Shown in pieces: positions 16,375 to 25,920 of a stretch of DNA of 41,690 nucleotides. The DNA lies in the NCBI GenBank assembly GCA_002159065.1, contig LZRV01000018.1:1-41690 (forward strand). Reading direction: 5' to 3'. The notes below the pieces were generated by a model that did not search any database, was not told the origin of the DNA, and saw nothing but the letters and a program-made list of their open reading frames with translations. Source of the stretch: Paenibacillaceae bacterium ZCTH02-B3. Lineage in GTDB: Bacteria; Bacillota; Bacilli; Paenibacillales; Paenibacillaceae. The translations under genes and the position numbers were made by a program. The stretch's first letter is position 1, and each line of letters opens with the position of its first letter.

Positions 16375-16597
16375 AGCGGTCGTCTTGCAATCCGCAGCAG
16401 AAATCGGCTTACGGTTTCCCGGGCCGCCATCCGCGACTCCGGCAGTTTGCCCGTCCGAACGTGCGCGGCGACGGCGATTCACCAGGCCCGTCCGCGTCGC
16501 GGGCCGTTCGCCCCCGCACTGGCGGCGGTTCGACGGGTTGGCCGTCCTCGACGCCGGCGGTTTGCAAAACGCGGCGATGGTGGCGCTTCGCGGGCCT

Positions 16598-16792
16598 AAC
16601 GGACATCCATTCCGCAAGTGGCCGAAAAACAGGCCCCTTCAAATTTTAAAGGACATCCAGTCCGTAAGAGTGTATCCGGACCTCCTGTGAAAGCGATTTC
16701 AGACAACCGCCGGACCCGCTGACGGACTTCATGTCCGCAAAATGTTTGTGGAACCCCTGATTCTCGTTTCCAACGGACTGTATGTCCGTAAG
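16598..16792. repeat. Two dimers of an imperfect palindrome in the chbG-eda spacer
   Basis: Four related hairpin-like cores of about 20 bp have GGAC beginning at 16601, 16651, 16724 and 16775: ACGGACATCCATTCCGCAA, AAGGACATCCAGTCCGTAAG, ACGGACTTCATGTCCGCAA and ACGGACTGTATGTCCGTAAG. They form two dimers (16598-16668 and 16721-16792) with internal spacing of 50 and 51 bp and a dimer-to-dimer period of about 123 bp. The first core of each dimer ends CCGCAA and the second CCGTAAG. The whole 516-bp spacer between convergent chbG and eda (16375-16890) holds no credible ORF; the rest of it shows nothing I recognise. Confidence 0.75.
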
Positions 16793-16890
16793 CTTTTCTC
16801 ATCCGCAGCCGGTCCGCGCCGGCTTCAGCAACGTCGGCTCCGGCTTCGTCGCCGCGGCAGCATCCGGCTCCTTCAATGCTGCCCGGCCGT

Positions 16891-17544
16891 TCACCGGCTC
16901 CCGGTCCCGCTTCCGATACCGGCCGCCCGCGCGAATTCGCGGGCGCGCGCCGTGATGCGCGCGTAGTCCCCGTCCCGCAGCGCCTGCCTGTCCAACAGCC
17001 GGCTGCCCAGCCCGAGGCCGACCGCACCCGCCTCCAGGTAGGCCGCGGCGTTGTCCAGGTCCACGCCGCCCACGGCCACCAGAGGAATGTGGGGCAGCGG
17101 TCCTTGCAAATCCTTCACATAACCCGGTCCCAGCCGGGAAACGGGAAACAGCTTGACGGCCTTCGCGCCGAGCCGGTGCGCCCGCACGATCTCCGTCGGC
17201 GTGAGCGCCCCCGGCAGGATGTCCACGCCGGCTTCGGCGGCGAACGCCATCACCTCTTCGTCGACGTTGGGCGTGACGAAATAGGTCGCCCCGCACGCCA
17301 GCGCCCGTTTCGCCGCCTCCGCATCCAGCACCGTGCCCGCGCCCACGTGCCACAGGCCTTCGGCGCGTTCCGCCAGGGCGCGGAGCTGCCGCTCCGCGTC
17401 GGGTGTGTTCATTGTCACCTCGATGAGCCGGATGCCGCCCTCGTACAAGGCTTCCGCCAGCGGCACGATCCGGTCCGAGTCGAATCCGCGCAGGATCGCG
17501 ATGAGGCGGTATTGCCGGACGGCGTCAAGCAGATCGAACGTCAT
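16891..17544 (-). CDS. eda: KDPG/KHG-family (class I) aldolase
   Basis: 217 residues. This TIM-barrel aldolase family splits 2-keto-3-deoxy-6-phosphogluconate, or 4-hydroxy-2-oxoglutarate, to pyruvate plus an aldehyde. The Schiff-base lysine is K131 in AVKLFP and the catalytic glutamate E42 in IEVTMNT. VGAGTVLDAEAAKRALACGATYFVTPNVDEEV (span about 67-97), LPGALTPTEI and VAVGGVDLDN also fit. E. coli Eda has Arg (R49) where this protein has Asn46, so strict KDPG specificity is not assured. The ATG is 15 bp after the uvrB stop, with AAAGGGG overlapping that stop, so it appears to be co-transcribed with uvrB. No kdgK or other sugar-acid gene is nearby. Confidence 0.9.
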   Translation of the reverse strand: MTFDLLDAVRQYRLIAILRGFDSDRIVPLAEALYEGGIRLIEVTMNTPDAERQLRALAERAEGLWHVGAGTVLDAEAAKRALACGATYFVTPNVDEEVMAFAAEAGVDILPGALTPTEIVRAHRLGAKAVKLFPVSRLGPGYVKDLQGPLPHIPLVAVGGVDLDNAAAYLEAGAVGLGLGSRLLDRQALRDGDYARITARAREFARAAGIGSGTGSR

Positions 17545-17559
17545 GGCGCGAGTCCCCTT

Positions 17560-19560
<2,001 letters not shown>

Positions 19561-19621
19561 CGTCATCCGCCTCCCGACGGTTTTTCACACGGAATGCCCG
19601 CACGCGGTCACAAAACCTTTG

Positions 19622-19650
19622 CAGACAACCTTCCTCGCAACTGATATAAT
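19622..19650 (+). promoter_or_regulatory. motAB promoter (extended -10)
   Basis: On the plus strand a perfect -10 TATAAT (19645-19650) is preceded by TGA, so TGATATAAT is an extended -10. CAGACA (19622-19627) sits 17 bp upstream as a partial -35. It gives a leader of about 118 nt before motA. It does not look like a SigD motility promoter. Confidence 0.6.
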
Positions 19651-19707
19651 TTGGAATAACCCTTGCAGAACGGCCCCCTGCATCCAGCGCCCCGCATCTT
19701 GATGACC

Positions 19708-19739
19708 CAATCATACGTTTTTCTCGCTTCCGGTTGCAA
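19708..19739 (-). promoter_or_regulatory. Candidate uvrB promoter with a degenerate LexA box
   Basis: On the minus strand TTGCAA (19734-19739) and TATGAT (19710-19715, 5/6) are 18 bp apart. The plus-strand CAATCATACGTTTT (19708-19721) matches the DinR/LexA consensus CGAACRNRYGTTYC at 11 of 14 positions and covers the -10. The leader to the uvrB ATG would be about 140 nt and crosses the divergent motAB promoter. Confidence 0.4.
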
Positions 19740-19774
19740 GTACCGGTTCGATTCGGGGGAGGTACGCTTGCCTC

Positions 19775-20578
19775 ATGAGACGGTTCGACGCATCGACCGC
19801 GCTGGGCATCATCGCCGGGATTGCCGCGCTGGCGGGCGGATTCCTGTGGGAAGGCGGCCATCTGGGAGGCCTGGTGCAGCGAACGGGACTGCTCATCGTG
19901 TTTGGCGGCACGTTCGCGGCGGTGGCCGTGAGCTTCCCGGTCTCCCAGCTGAAAAAGATTCCCGAAGCGCTCCGCACCGCCTTCTACCCGCAGACCGACA
20001 ACGTCTGGGAGCTCATCGACCAGATGGCGGAATTCGCGACGGCCGCCCGCCGGGAGGGCGTGCTGTCGCTGGAGCCGCTGATCGCCGAGCACCCGAACGA
20101 ATTTTTGCGCGAAGGCCTCCAGATGGTGGTGGACGGCACCGATCCGCAGCTCAACCGCCAGATCCTGGAAGTGGAAATCGACGCCCTGGAAGAGCGGATG
20201 GAGCAGCAGGCCAAGATCTTCGAAGCCGCCGGCGGATACGCGCCCACCATGGGCATCATCGGAACGGTGATGGGACTCATTCACGTGCTTTCCAATCTGT
20301 CCGATCCGGGCGCTCTCGGCCCGGCCATCGCGGTGGCGTTCACCGCCACCCTGTACGGCGTCGCGTCCGCCAACGTGCTCTATCTGCCCATCGCGTCCAA
20401 GATCCGCGCGCGCATCGCGGAAACCGTCAAGACCCGCGAACTTATCCTGGAAGGCATTCTTTCCATCCAGGCGGGCGAAAACCCCTGGCTCATCCGCAAA
20501 AAGCTGATGGCGTTCATGCTGCTGAAGGAGTCCGACGCGCCGCAAAAGAGGGTGGACACGGATGAGGAGGAAGCGTAA
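19775..20578 (+). CDS. motA: Flagellar motor stator protein MotA
   Basis: 267 residues. MotA and MotB form the membrane ion channel that turns the flagellum. Four membrane segments are visible: about 8-25 (ALGIIAGIAALAGGF), 33-52, 150-172 (MGIIGTVMGLIHVLSNL) and 181-205 (AIAVAFTATLYGVASANVLYLP). The large cytoplasmic loop lies between helices 2 and 3. GGYAPTMGIIGTVMGL and LGPAIAVAFTATLYGV are the family signatures and contain the conserved prolines. The ATG at 19775 is preceded by GGGGAGG 12 bases upstream. motB overlaps its 3' end by 17 bp. The pair lies divergent from uvrB and away from any other flagellar or chemotaxis gene in the window. Whether it uses protons or sodium is not decided here. 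Confidence 0.95.
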   Translation: MRRFDASTALGIIAGIAALAGGFLWEGGHLGGLVQRTGLLIVFGGTFAAVAVSFPVSQLKKIPEALRTAFYPQTDNVWELIDQMAEFATAARREGVLSLEPLIAEHPNEFLREGLQMVVDGTDPQLNRQILEVEIDALEERMEQQAKIFEAAGGYAPTMGIIGTVMGLIHVLSNLSDPGALGPAIAVAFTATLYGVASANVLYLPIASKIRARIAETVKTRELILEGILSIQAGENPWLIRKKLMAFMLLKESDAPQKRVDTDEEEA

Positions 20579-21338
20579 AAAAACGGGGGATGCTTCGTCC
20601 CGGCCAAGCCATGAACGCTGGCTGATCACCTACGCCGACCTGATCACGCTGCTCATGATCTTTTTCGTCGTGCTCTACACGATGAGCAAGATCGACGCGG
20701 GCAAATACGAAGTGCTGGCCAGGTCGCTTCATCTGCAGTTCCGTCAGGCCGAAAGCGTCCTCGAATTGGGGGACGGCGTGCTGGAGGAGGCGGTGGAGAT
20801 CATTCCCCCCTCCGCGCCGGAGATTCCCGCCGGCGACGGGGCAAGGGAACGCGAGGAACGGGAATTTCGGGAAACGCTCCAGATGATCCGGGCTTTCATC
20901 CGGGAAAACAATCTGGAAACCGACGTGAGCGTGGGCAACACGCCGGAGGGCATCGCCATCCGGCTGTCGGACCGGCTGCTGTTCGATCTGGGGAGCGCCG
21001 TGCTGCGCCAGTCTTCCTATCCCGTTCTGGACAAGCTGTCCGAACTCCTCGCGCGGCTGGAAGGCGCCACGATTTCCATCCAGGGCCACACCGACGATCT
21101 GCCGGTCCTGCCGGGCAGCCGGTTCCGGGACAACTGGGAGCTGTCGGCCGGCCGCGCGCTGTCGGTGCTGCGGTATTTTACGGAAGCGAAAGGGCTGGAC
21201 GAACGGCGCTTCGAGGTGGCGGGATACGCGGACACCCGGCCGGTGGCGCCGAACACGTCGGACGAAAACCGGCAGCAGAACCGCCGGGTCGAAATCATCG
21301 TTCACCGGCAGTTCCGGACGGCCGACGGAACCGTTTAG
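20562..21338 (+). CDS. motB: Flagellar motor stator protein MotB
   Basis: 258 residues. A basic N-terminus (MRRKRKK) and one membrane helix (about 21-42, WLITYADLITLLMIFFVVLY) carry the ion-binding Asp26. A linker follows (about 45-125), then an OmpA-like peptidoglycan-binding domain (about 130-250) with LFDLGSAVLR, ISIQGHTDDLPV, LSAGRALSVLRYF, VAGYADTRPV and NRQQNRRVEIIV. It anchors the stator to the wall. The ATG overlaps motA and has GAGGGTGG upstream. The stop overlaps the convergent minJ stop by four bases, so the two mRNAs are complementary at their ends unless termination is early. No terminator hairpin is evident. Confidence 0.95.
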   Translation: MRRKRKKTGDASSRPSHERWLITYADLITLLMIFFVVLYTMSKIDAGKYEVLARSLHLQFRQAESVLELGDGVLEEAVEIIPPSAPEIPAGDGAREREEREFRETLQMIRAFIRENNLETDVSVGNTPEGIAIRLSDRLLFDLGSAVLRQSSYPVLDKLSELLARLEGATISIQGHTDDLPVLPGSRFRDNWELSAGRALSVLRYFTEAKGLDERRFEVAGYADTRPVAPNTSDENRQQNRRVEIIVHRQFRTADGTV

Positions 21339-22840
21339 GAAGGAGCCGGATCCGTAGGGGCTGGGTACCGCTTGCCGCGCCTGCGGGACGGCTTTTTCGT
21401 TTCGGGCTGGTTCGCCGTGTCCGCGGCGGCTCCGGCCTCTTCAAGGTTCGCCGCGTCCGCCGCGGATTGAGCCGCGGCGGATTCCGCCTCAACCGGCCCC
21501 TCCGCGCGCTCCGCTTTCTCCGCTCCCGCGGCATCCGGCGCCGTCTCCGTTCCGGCGGCGCGCGGCTTCGCTTCCAGCAGCCCTTTTCCCGTCAGCCAGT
21601 GCCACAACATGGACGGCCGCGAGGGGAAGGCCGCCGGTTCGCTGCCGTCCGGCGCGGGGACCACGCCGAGCATGTGCGGTTCTCCCGCGTACCTGGCCCG
21701 CTGCGCATACCTGACCTCGCCGCTGCGGTCCAGCACCTCCAGGCGCGCATAGGCCGGCTGACGCTCCAGGGCGGCGTGGAACTCCGCCCTGTCCGACACG
21801 GGCACGCCGTTGACCCGGCGAATGATTTCTCCGCAGCGAAGTCCCATCTCCGCCGCCGCCGTTCCCGGCTGCACCGCCAGAACGGCAAGCCCCCGTCCGT
21901 CATGCACGTACAAAAGCCGCCGCCCCTGCTCCCGCCAGCGGTTCCAGAGCGCGGCCAGCTCATGGAGGACGACCGCGGCCGCCGCAGCGACCCACGGCAG
22001 CGCCGGCGCAACTTCCCGCCACAGCCCCGCCGCAGCCGCCAGGACGGTCACAACCGCACCATAGAGCAGCGACTGGCGCGCGACGAAACGCGCCTTGTCC
22101 TCCGGCCAGAACACCGCCGTGCGCGCGCCGGCGCCGACCGGAACGGGAAACAGCAGCAGCCCCCAGCCGCCCGGCGCGGAATCCGCCGCCAGCAACGGAA
22201 TCCATGGCAAAGACAGGTCTCCCGGCACGAGCAGCAGCAGCGGAACGGGCCAGACGGCCGTCACTTCCCACGCGCCGATCCGCTTGCCCCTTTTGCCCGC
22301 CATCACCAGCGGATGGGCAAACCGTGCCTTCTCCGCGAGAAGAAGAAGCCCTTCCGCCAGATGGAGCAAACCGGCCAGCAACAGAAGCCCCATGGCGTCC
22401 AGCCCGGTCCAGGCGTCCATCACCCATGCCAGCCAGGCAAGGGACGGACCATCCGGCCGCGGCGCCTGCAGGGACGACAGCGCCAGCTGCCCGAGGGCAA
22501 GCAGCCCCGCCGCCATCCCGGCGCGGGCGAGCCGCAGGCGGAAGACCGCCAGCAATGAAAGCAGGATCCAGAAAAGCGCGAGCGCCCGGGCGTCCAGCGC
22601 GAACCCCAGGCCCAGGCCGGCTGCGGAGACCGCCGCTCCGGTCGCCAAGCCGCCAAGCAGCCGCCACGACACCATCGCCGCCGGGCGATGCATGCGCACG
22701 CGCAGCATCCTGCGCTGCCACGCCACCGTCCGCCCGATGTGCCACAGCGAAACCAGCACGCACAGACCAAGGAAGGAAAGGGCCGGCCAGGTCCCCGCGG
22801 CCCGTCCGGCTTCCCGCAGCCAAGCGACCCACACGTCCAT
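21335..22840 (-). CDS. minJ: MinJ-like polytopic membrane protein with PDZ domain
   Basis: 501 residues. Several membrane helices fill residues about 15-300 (PALSFLGLCVLVSLW, LLGGLATGAAVSAAGLGLG, ALFWILLSLLAVF and others). A cytoplasmic PDZ domain lies at about 320-400 (GRGLAVLAVQPGTAAAEMGLRCGEIIRRVNG, quoted in pieces), and the tail (about 430-501) is low-complexity Ala/Glu. The arrangement and the position after ftsEX-ctp and before uvrB match B. subtilis minJ (yvjD), which links DivIVA to MinCD at the division site. The ATG at 22840 is only three bases from GGAGG. A GTG two codons later has better spacing and may be the real start. The gap to ctpA is 18 bp, so it is the last gene of the ftsE operon. 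Confidence 0.85.
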   Translation of the reverse strand: MDVWVAWLREAGRAAGTWPALSFLGLCVLVSLWHIGRTVAWQRRMLRVRMHRPAAMVSWRLLGGLATGAAVSAAGLGLGFALDARALALFWILLSLLAVFRLRLARAGMAAGLLALGQLALSSLQAPRPDGPSLAWLAWVMDAWTGLDAMGLLLLAGLLHLAEGLLLLAEKARFAHPLVMAGKRGKRIGAWEVTAVWPVPLLLLVPGDLSLPWIPLLAADSAPGGWGLLLFPVPVGAGARTAVFWPEDKARFVARQSLLYGAVVTVLAAAAGLWREVAPALPWVAAAAAVVLHELAALWNRWREQGRRLLYVHDGRGLAVLAVQPGTAAAEMGLRCGEIIRRVNGVPVSDRAEFHAALERQPAYARLEVLDRSGEVRYAQRARYAGEPHMLGVVPAPDGSEPAAFPSRPSMLWHWLTGKGLLEAKPRAAGTETAPDAAGAEKAERAEGPVEAESAAAQSAADAANLEEAGAAADTANQPETKKPSRRRGKRYPAPTDPAPS

Positions 22841-22858
22841 TGTCCTCCGACCGCCTCT

Positions 22859-24406
22859 TCAAGAAAGGTGTTCTTCTTTCCCGGTTGCGAAGGGGTCCTG
22901 TCCCGCGGCGCCCGCGCTCCCAACAGCCGGATTGCCGCCGGCGGCTTCGAGGGCGAGCCTGCGCGCGGTCATCCACTGCGTGTCGTTTTCCGGATGCAGC
23001 ATGTTCACGTAAAGCGCTTCTTCCATGCGCTCCGCCGTCGCCTCGTCCACTTCGCCCGTAACGGGAAGCCCCTCGCGCCGCTGGAATTCTTTCACCGATT
23101 CTTCCGTGCCCCGGCTGAAGTATCCGTCTCTCCGGTCCGCGGGCAAACCCAGCCCATCCAGGACGAGCTGCAGAATGCGCACGTCCTCGCCGGCGTCGTC
23201 GAATTTCAGCACGCGGTCCCGCGGCAGCCGGGGCGCGCTGAACCAGGCGGGCAGGGACACCGGCACGTCCGGCTCGAGGCCGCGTCCGTTCAGCCAGGTG
23301 CCGTCGGGCATCAGCCACTTGTAGACCGTCAATTTGACCAGGCTGCCGTCGCCGAGTTCTCCCTGGAAGGTCATCTGGATGGTCCCTTTTCCGTGCGTCT
23401 CTTCGCCGACCACCCGGGCGCCCGCCGAATGCTTCAGGGCGCCCGCCAGCACCTCCGCGGAGCTGGCGCTGCCGCGGTTCACGAGCACAACCAGCGGGTA
23501 CGGCTTCGGGCTGTTCAAATGTCCCTGCGAACGCTCTTCCTGGCGGGTGCCGTCCGCGTCTTCGTAGATGACCATCACCCTGCCCCTGGGCACAAACAGT
23601 TCCGCGGTCGCCAGCGCGGAAGTCAGAAACCCCCCGGGATTGTTCCGCAGGTCGATCACCAGGGCCCGCATGCCCTTCGCTTCCAGCTCCGCAAGTTCCG
23701 CCTTGACCCGCTCAAAGGTATCGGACGTGAACTGGCTGATCCAGATCCGCCCGACGCCGTCTTCCGTCAGTTCGCCGCGCACCGTCTCCTGGCTGATGCG
23801 GTCGCGCACCAGTTCCAGCTCCAGTTCCGATTCCACGCCGGGGCGCAGCACCCGCAGCTTCGCCTTGGTTCCCTTCGGGCCGCGGATTTTCTCCACCGCT
23901 TCGGCCAGCGACAGGTCCTTGAGCGGCTGCCCGTTCACGCTGAGCAAAATATCCCCGGCCTTGAGACCGGCCCGCTCCGCGGGGGAACCGGCCAGGGGCG
24001 TGACCACCACCACGTTGCCGTTCTCGACCATGAGTACGGCGCCGATGCCGGTAAACGCCCCTTCCAGAGAATCCGTGTATTGTTCCGCTTCGCCGGGCGG
24101 CATGTATTCCGTGTACGGATCTCCGAGGGACTCCAGCATGCCGCGGATAGCCCCGTCCAGCAGCTGGCCGCGGTCCGCTCCGTACAAATGGCGGCGGTCG
24201 ATCAGGTTCAGCACCGCGTCCAGCTTTCTCCGTTCTTCCTCGTTCAAGCCCCCGCTTTCCGCCTGAGCCCGCGCTTCGGGTCCCGATCCGCTTCCGCCCG
24301 GGCCGGAGCGGGCCCATTCCACAAGCAGCAGCGTGGCCGAGCAGCTGGCCGCGGCGGTCAGGAGAAGCATGAGAAGCAGCCTTCGGCCGTCCGGGCGGAA
24401 TCGCAT
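22859..24406 (-). CDS. ctpA: S41-family carboxy-terminal processing protease (CtpA/CtpB-like)
   Basis: 515 residues. An N-terminal membrane anchor (about 9-29) is followed by a short Gly/Ser linker. The PDZ domain (about 115-190) includes GIGAVLMVENGNVVVVTPLAGSPAERAGLKAGDILLSVNG (pieces). The S41 core follows, with catalytic Ser315 (NRGSASSAE), Lys340 (ETHGKGT) and Gln344, spaced 25 and 4 as in B. subtilis CtpB. A C-terminal peptidoglycan-binding domain 1 (about 403-465; VRILQLVLDGLGL, YFSRGTEESVKEFQRREGLPVTG in pieces) follows. ATG 24406 lies eight bases after GGAGG; an 11-codon upstream extension is not conserved. Such proteases trim or signal outside the membrane, for example in sporulation or wall hydrolase control. 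A foldable 80-nt leader precedes it. Confidence 0.94.
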   Translation of the reverse strand: MRFRPDGRRLLLMLLLTAAASCSATLLLVEWARSGPGGSGSGPEARAQAESGGLNEEERRKLDAVLNLIDRRHLYGADRGQLLDGAIRGMLESLGDPYTEYMPPGEAEQYTDSLEGAFTGIGAVLMVENGNVVVVTPLAGSPAERAGLKAGDILLSVNGQPLKDLSLAEAVEKIRGPKGTKAKLRVLRPGVESELELELVRDRISQETVRGELTEDGVGRIWISQFTSDTFERVKAELAELEAKGMRALVIDLRNNPGGFLTSALATAELFVPRGRVMVIYEDADGTRQEERSQGHLNSPKPYPLVVLVNRGSASSAEVLAGALKHSAGARVVGEETHGKGTIQMTFQGELGDGSLVKLTVYKWLMPDGTWLNGRGLEPDVPVSLPAWFSAPRLPRDRVLKFDDAGEDVRILQLVLDGLGLPADRRDGYFSRGTEESVKEFQRREGLPVTGEVDEATAERMEEALYVNMLHPENDTQWMTARRLALEAAGGNPAVGSAGAAGQDPFATGKEEHLS

Positions 24407-24420
24407 GGGAATCACCTCCA

Positions 24421-24502
24421 AAAACGACAGCCGCCGCACCCGGCCAAAAGCGCCGGCAAACCATCTTCCGGCGTCCCGTGCGCGGGAGCGTCGCGGCTGT
24501 CT
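24421..24502 (-). promoter_or_regulatory. Structured leader before ctpA, or terminator of the M23 gene
   Basis: On the minus strand GACAGCCGC (24493-24501) can pair with GCGGCTGTC (24426-24434), enclosing two adjacent hairpins. These are TCCCG-CGCA-CGGGA (24474-24487) and CGCCGG...CCGGCG (24451-24473). The closing strand is followed by GTTTTTGGAGG, so a U-run abuts the ctpA ribosome site. It could be a terminator or attenuator between the M23 gene and ctpA. The class is unknown. Confidence 0.4.
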
Positions 24503-24534
24503 CGGATGCGGGAACCGGTCCGCCCGGAGCCGGT

Positions 24535-25752
24535 TTATTTCAGATACGGCTCGGGATCGACGGGTTCGCCGTTCAGGCGGACTTCAAAATGCAGGTGGTA
24601 CCCCGTGGCCGTGCCGGTCATGCCGACCAGGCCGATCTTGTCGCCCTTTTTGACCTCCTGGCCCTTTTCGACCAGGATGCCGCCCGGCTTCAGATGCGCG
24701 TACAGCGTCATCAGCCCGCCGCCGTGGTCGATGATGATGCAGTTGCCGTAACCGCTCCAGGACTGGGCGACCGTGACGACGCCCGATTCGGCGGCGTACA
24801 CCGGCGTTCCCTGCGGGGCCGCCATGTCGATGCCGGCATGAAGCCGCTGCGTCTTGTAGATCGGATGAAGGCGCATGCCGAATTTGGACGTGACGGTGTA
24901 AGGGTCTTTCAGCGGTACGGCCAGTTTGCCGCCGGTGTAGTAGTTTTTGATCCGGTTTTTCTGCGCTTCCAGCTTGGAAACTTCCTGCGCCAGCTGCCAG
25001 AGCAGGCGTTCCGCTTCCTCGCTGATCTCTTCGTATTCCTCGATCGCTTCCTCGTTTTCTTCGATTTGACGGTTGTAGGAGGCGATCATCACTTCTTTTT
25101 CGCGTTCCTTCTCCTCCAGCTCCGCCAGCCGGGCGACGCGCTGGTCGTACAGCTCTTTCAGGGAGGCCAGCTCGGCATCCCGCTGGGCCTGCTTCTGCCT
25201 CACCAGCTGTTCGTATTCACGCACCCGGTCCAGAATGTTGCGGTCTTCCATGACGATGGAACGGATAAGATCAAACCGTTCCAGAAAATCGGCAAAGCTG
25301 ACGGACTGCATCAGCACGTCCAGGTAGGACGAGGCGCCATCCATATATAACAGACGTATGCGGGACTGCAGCAGTTCATCCTGCTTTTCTTTCCGCCGGA
25401 TCGTCCCTTCCAGTTCTTCTCCGATGATGCGGAGCTTCTCCTCGGTCTCGGTGATCTGCTGTTCGGTCGCAAGAAGCTGCGCGTTGACCTCGTCGATCTG
25501 CGCCAGCAGCGCGTTGATTTCCTCCTTGGTCGTCCGCTTCAGCGTTTCCAGTTGCTGGATTTCCTTCTCCAGATTCTTCTTCGTGTTTTCCGCGGCCCTC
25601 TTTTCCTTTTCCGCCTTGGCCATCTGCTGCTGAAGCTGGCGGATCTTCTGTTCGATTTTTTCCAGCTCGGAATTGGCGTGGCTTTCAAAGGGCTGCACGA
25701 CAAGGGTCGCCGCGATGATCAACGCCATGATCCACAAGCCCTTTTTGCGCAT
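24535..25752 (-). CDS. M23 murein hydrolase with coiled coil (EnvC/PcsB-like)
   Basis: 405 residues. A signal peptide (1-26, cleaved near SHA-NSE) is followed by a long coiled coil (about 28-265) with many Glu/Lys/Gln heptads. The C-terminal LytM/M23 metallopeptidase domain (about 285-405) has zinc ligands H305 and D309 (HAGID) and H386/H388 (HLHFE). Coiled-coil M23 proteins beside ftsEX, such as EnvC and related proteins, are activated through FtsX, so this is the likely FtsEX client. The ATG follows AAAGGGGG. It lies 168 bp after ftsX and 128 bp before ctpA, same strand, in the division operon. Confidence 0.93.
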   Translation of the reverse strand: MRKKGLWIMALIIAATLVVQPFESHANSELEKIEQKIRQLQQQMAKAEKEKRAAENTKKNLEKEIQQLETLKRTTKEEINALLAQIDEVNAQLLATEQQITETEEKLRIIGEELEGTIRRKEKQDELLQSRIRLLYMDGASSYLDVLMQSVSFADFLERFDLIRSIVMEDRNILDRVREYEQLVRQKQAQRDAELASLKELYDQRVARLAELEEKEREKEVMIASYNRQIEENEEAIEEYEEISEEAERLLWQLAQEVSKLEAQKNRIKNYYTGGKLAVPLKDPYTVTSKFGMRLHPIYKTQRLHAGIDMAAPQGTPVYAAESGVVTVAQSWSGYGNCIIIDHGGGLMTLYAHLKPGGILVEKGQEVKKGDKIGLVGMTGTATGYHLHFEVRLNGEPVDPEPYLK

Positions 25753-25920
25753 CCCGTGTCCCCCTTTGCCCCGTCACGTTGCTTCCGCTTTCGTCGTTCC
25801 TTGAGCGGAATGCGGAAACGCTGCTCTCCCCTCACCCGCGCACATGCTTTTACGCGCGAATGCTTGTCCGACCCACGCAAACGTTTGGCCCGCGCAAGCG
25901 CCCCGCGGCACCCGGAAGCG

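Noticed and set aside
16598..16792. CRISPR array
   Set aside because: Only four diverged, palindromic cores with unequal spacing (50, 73, 51 bp) and no cas genes; the units are not identical.
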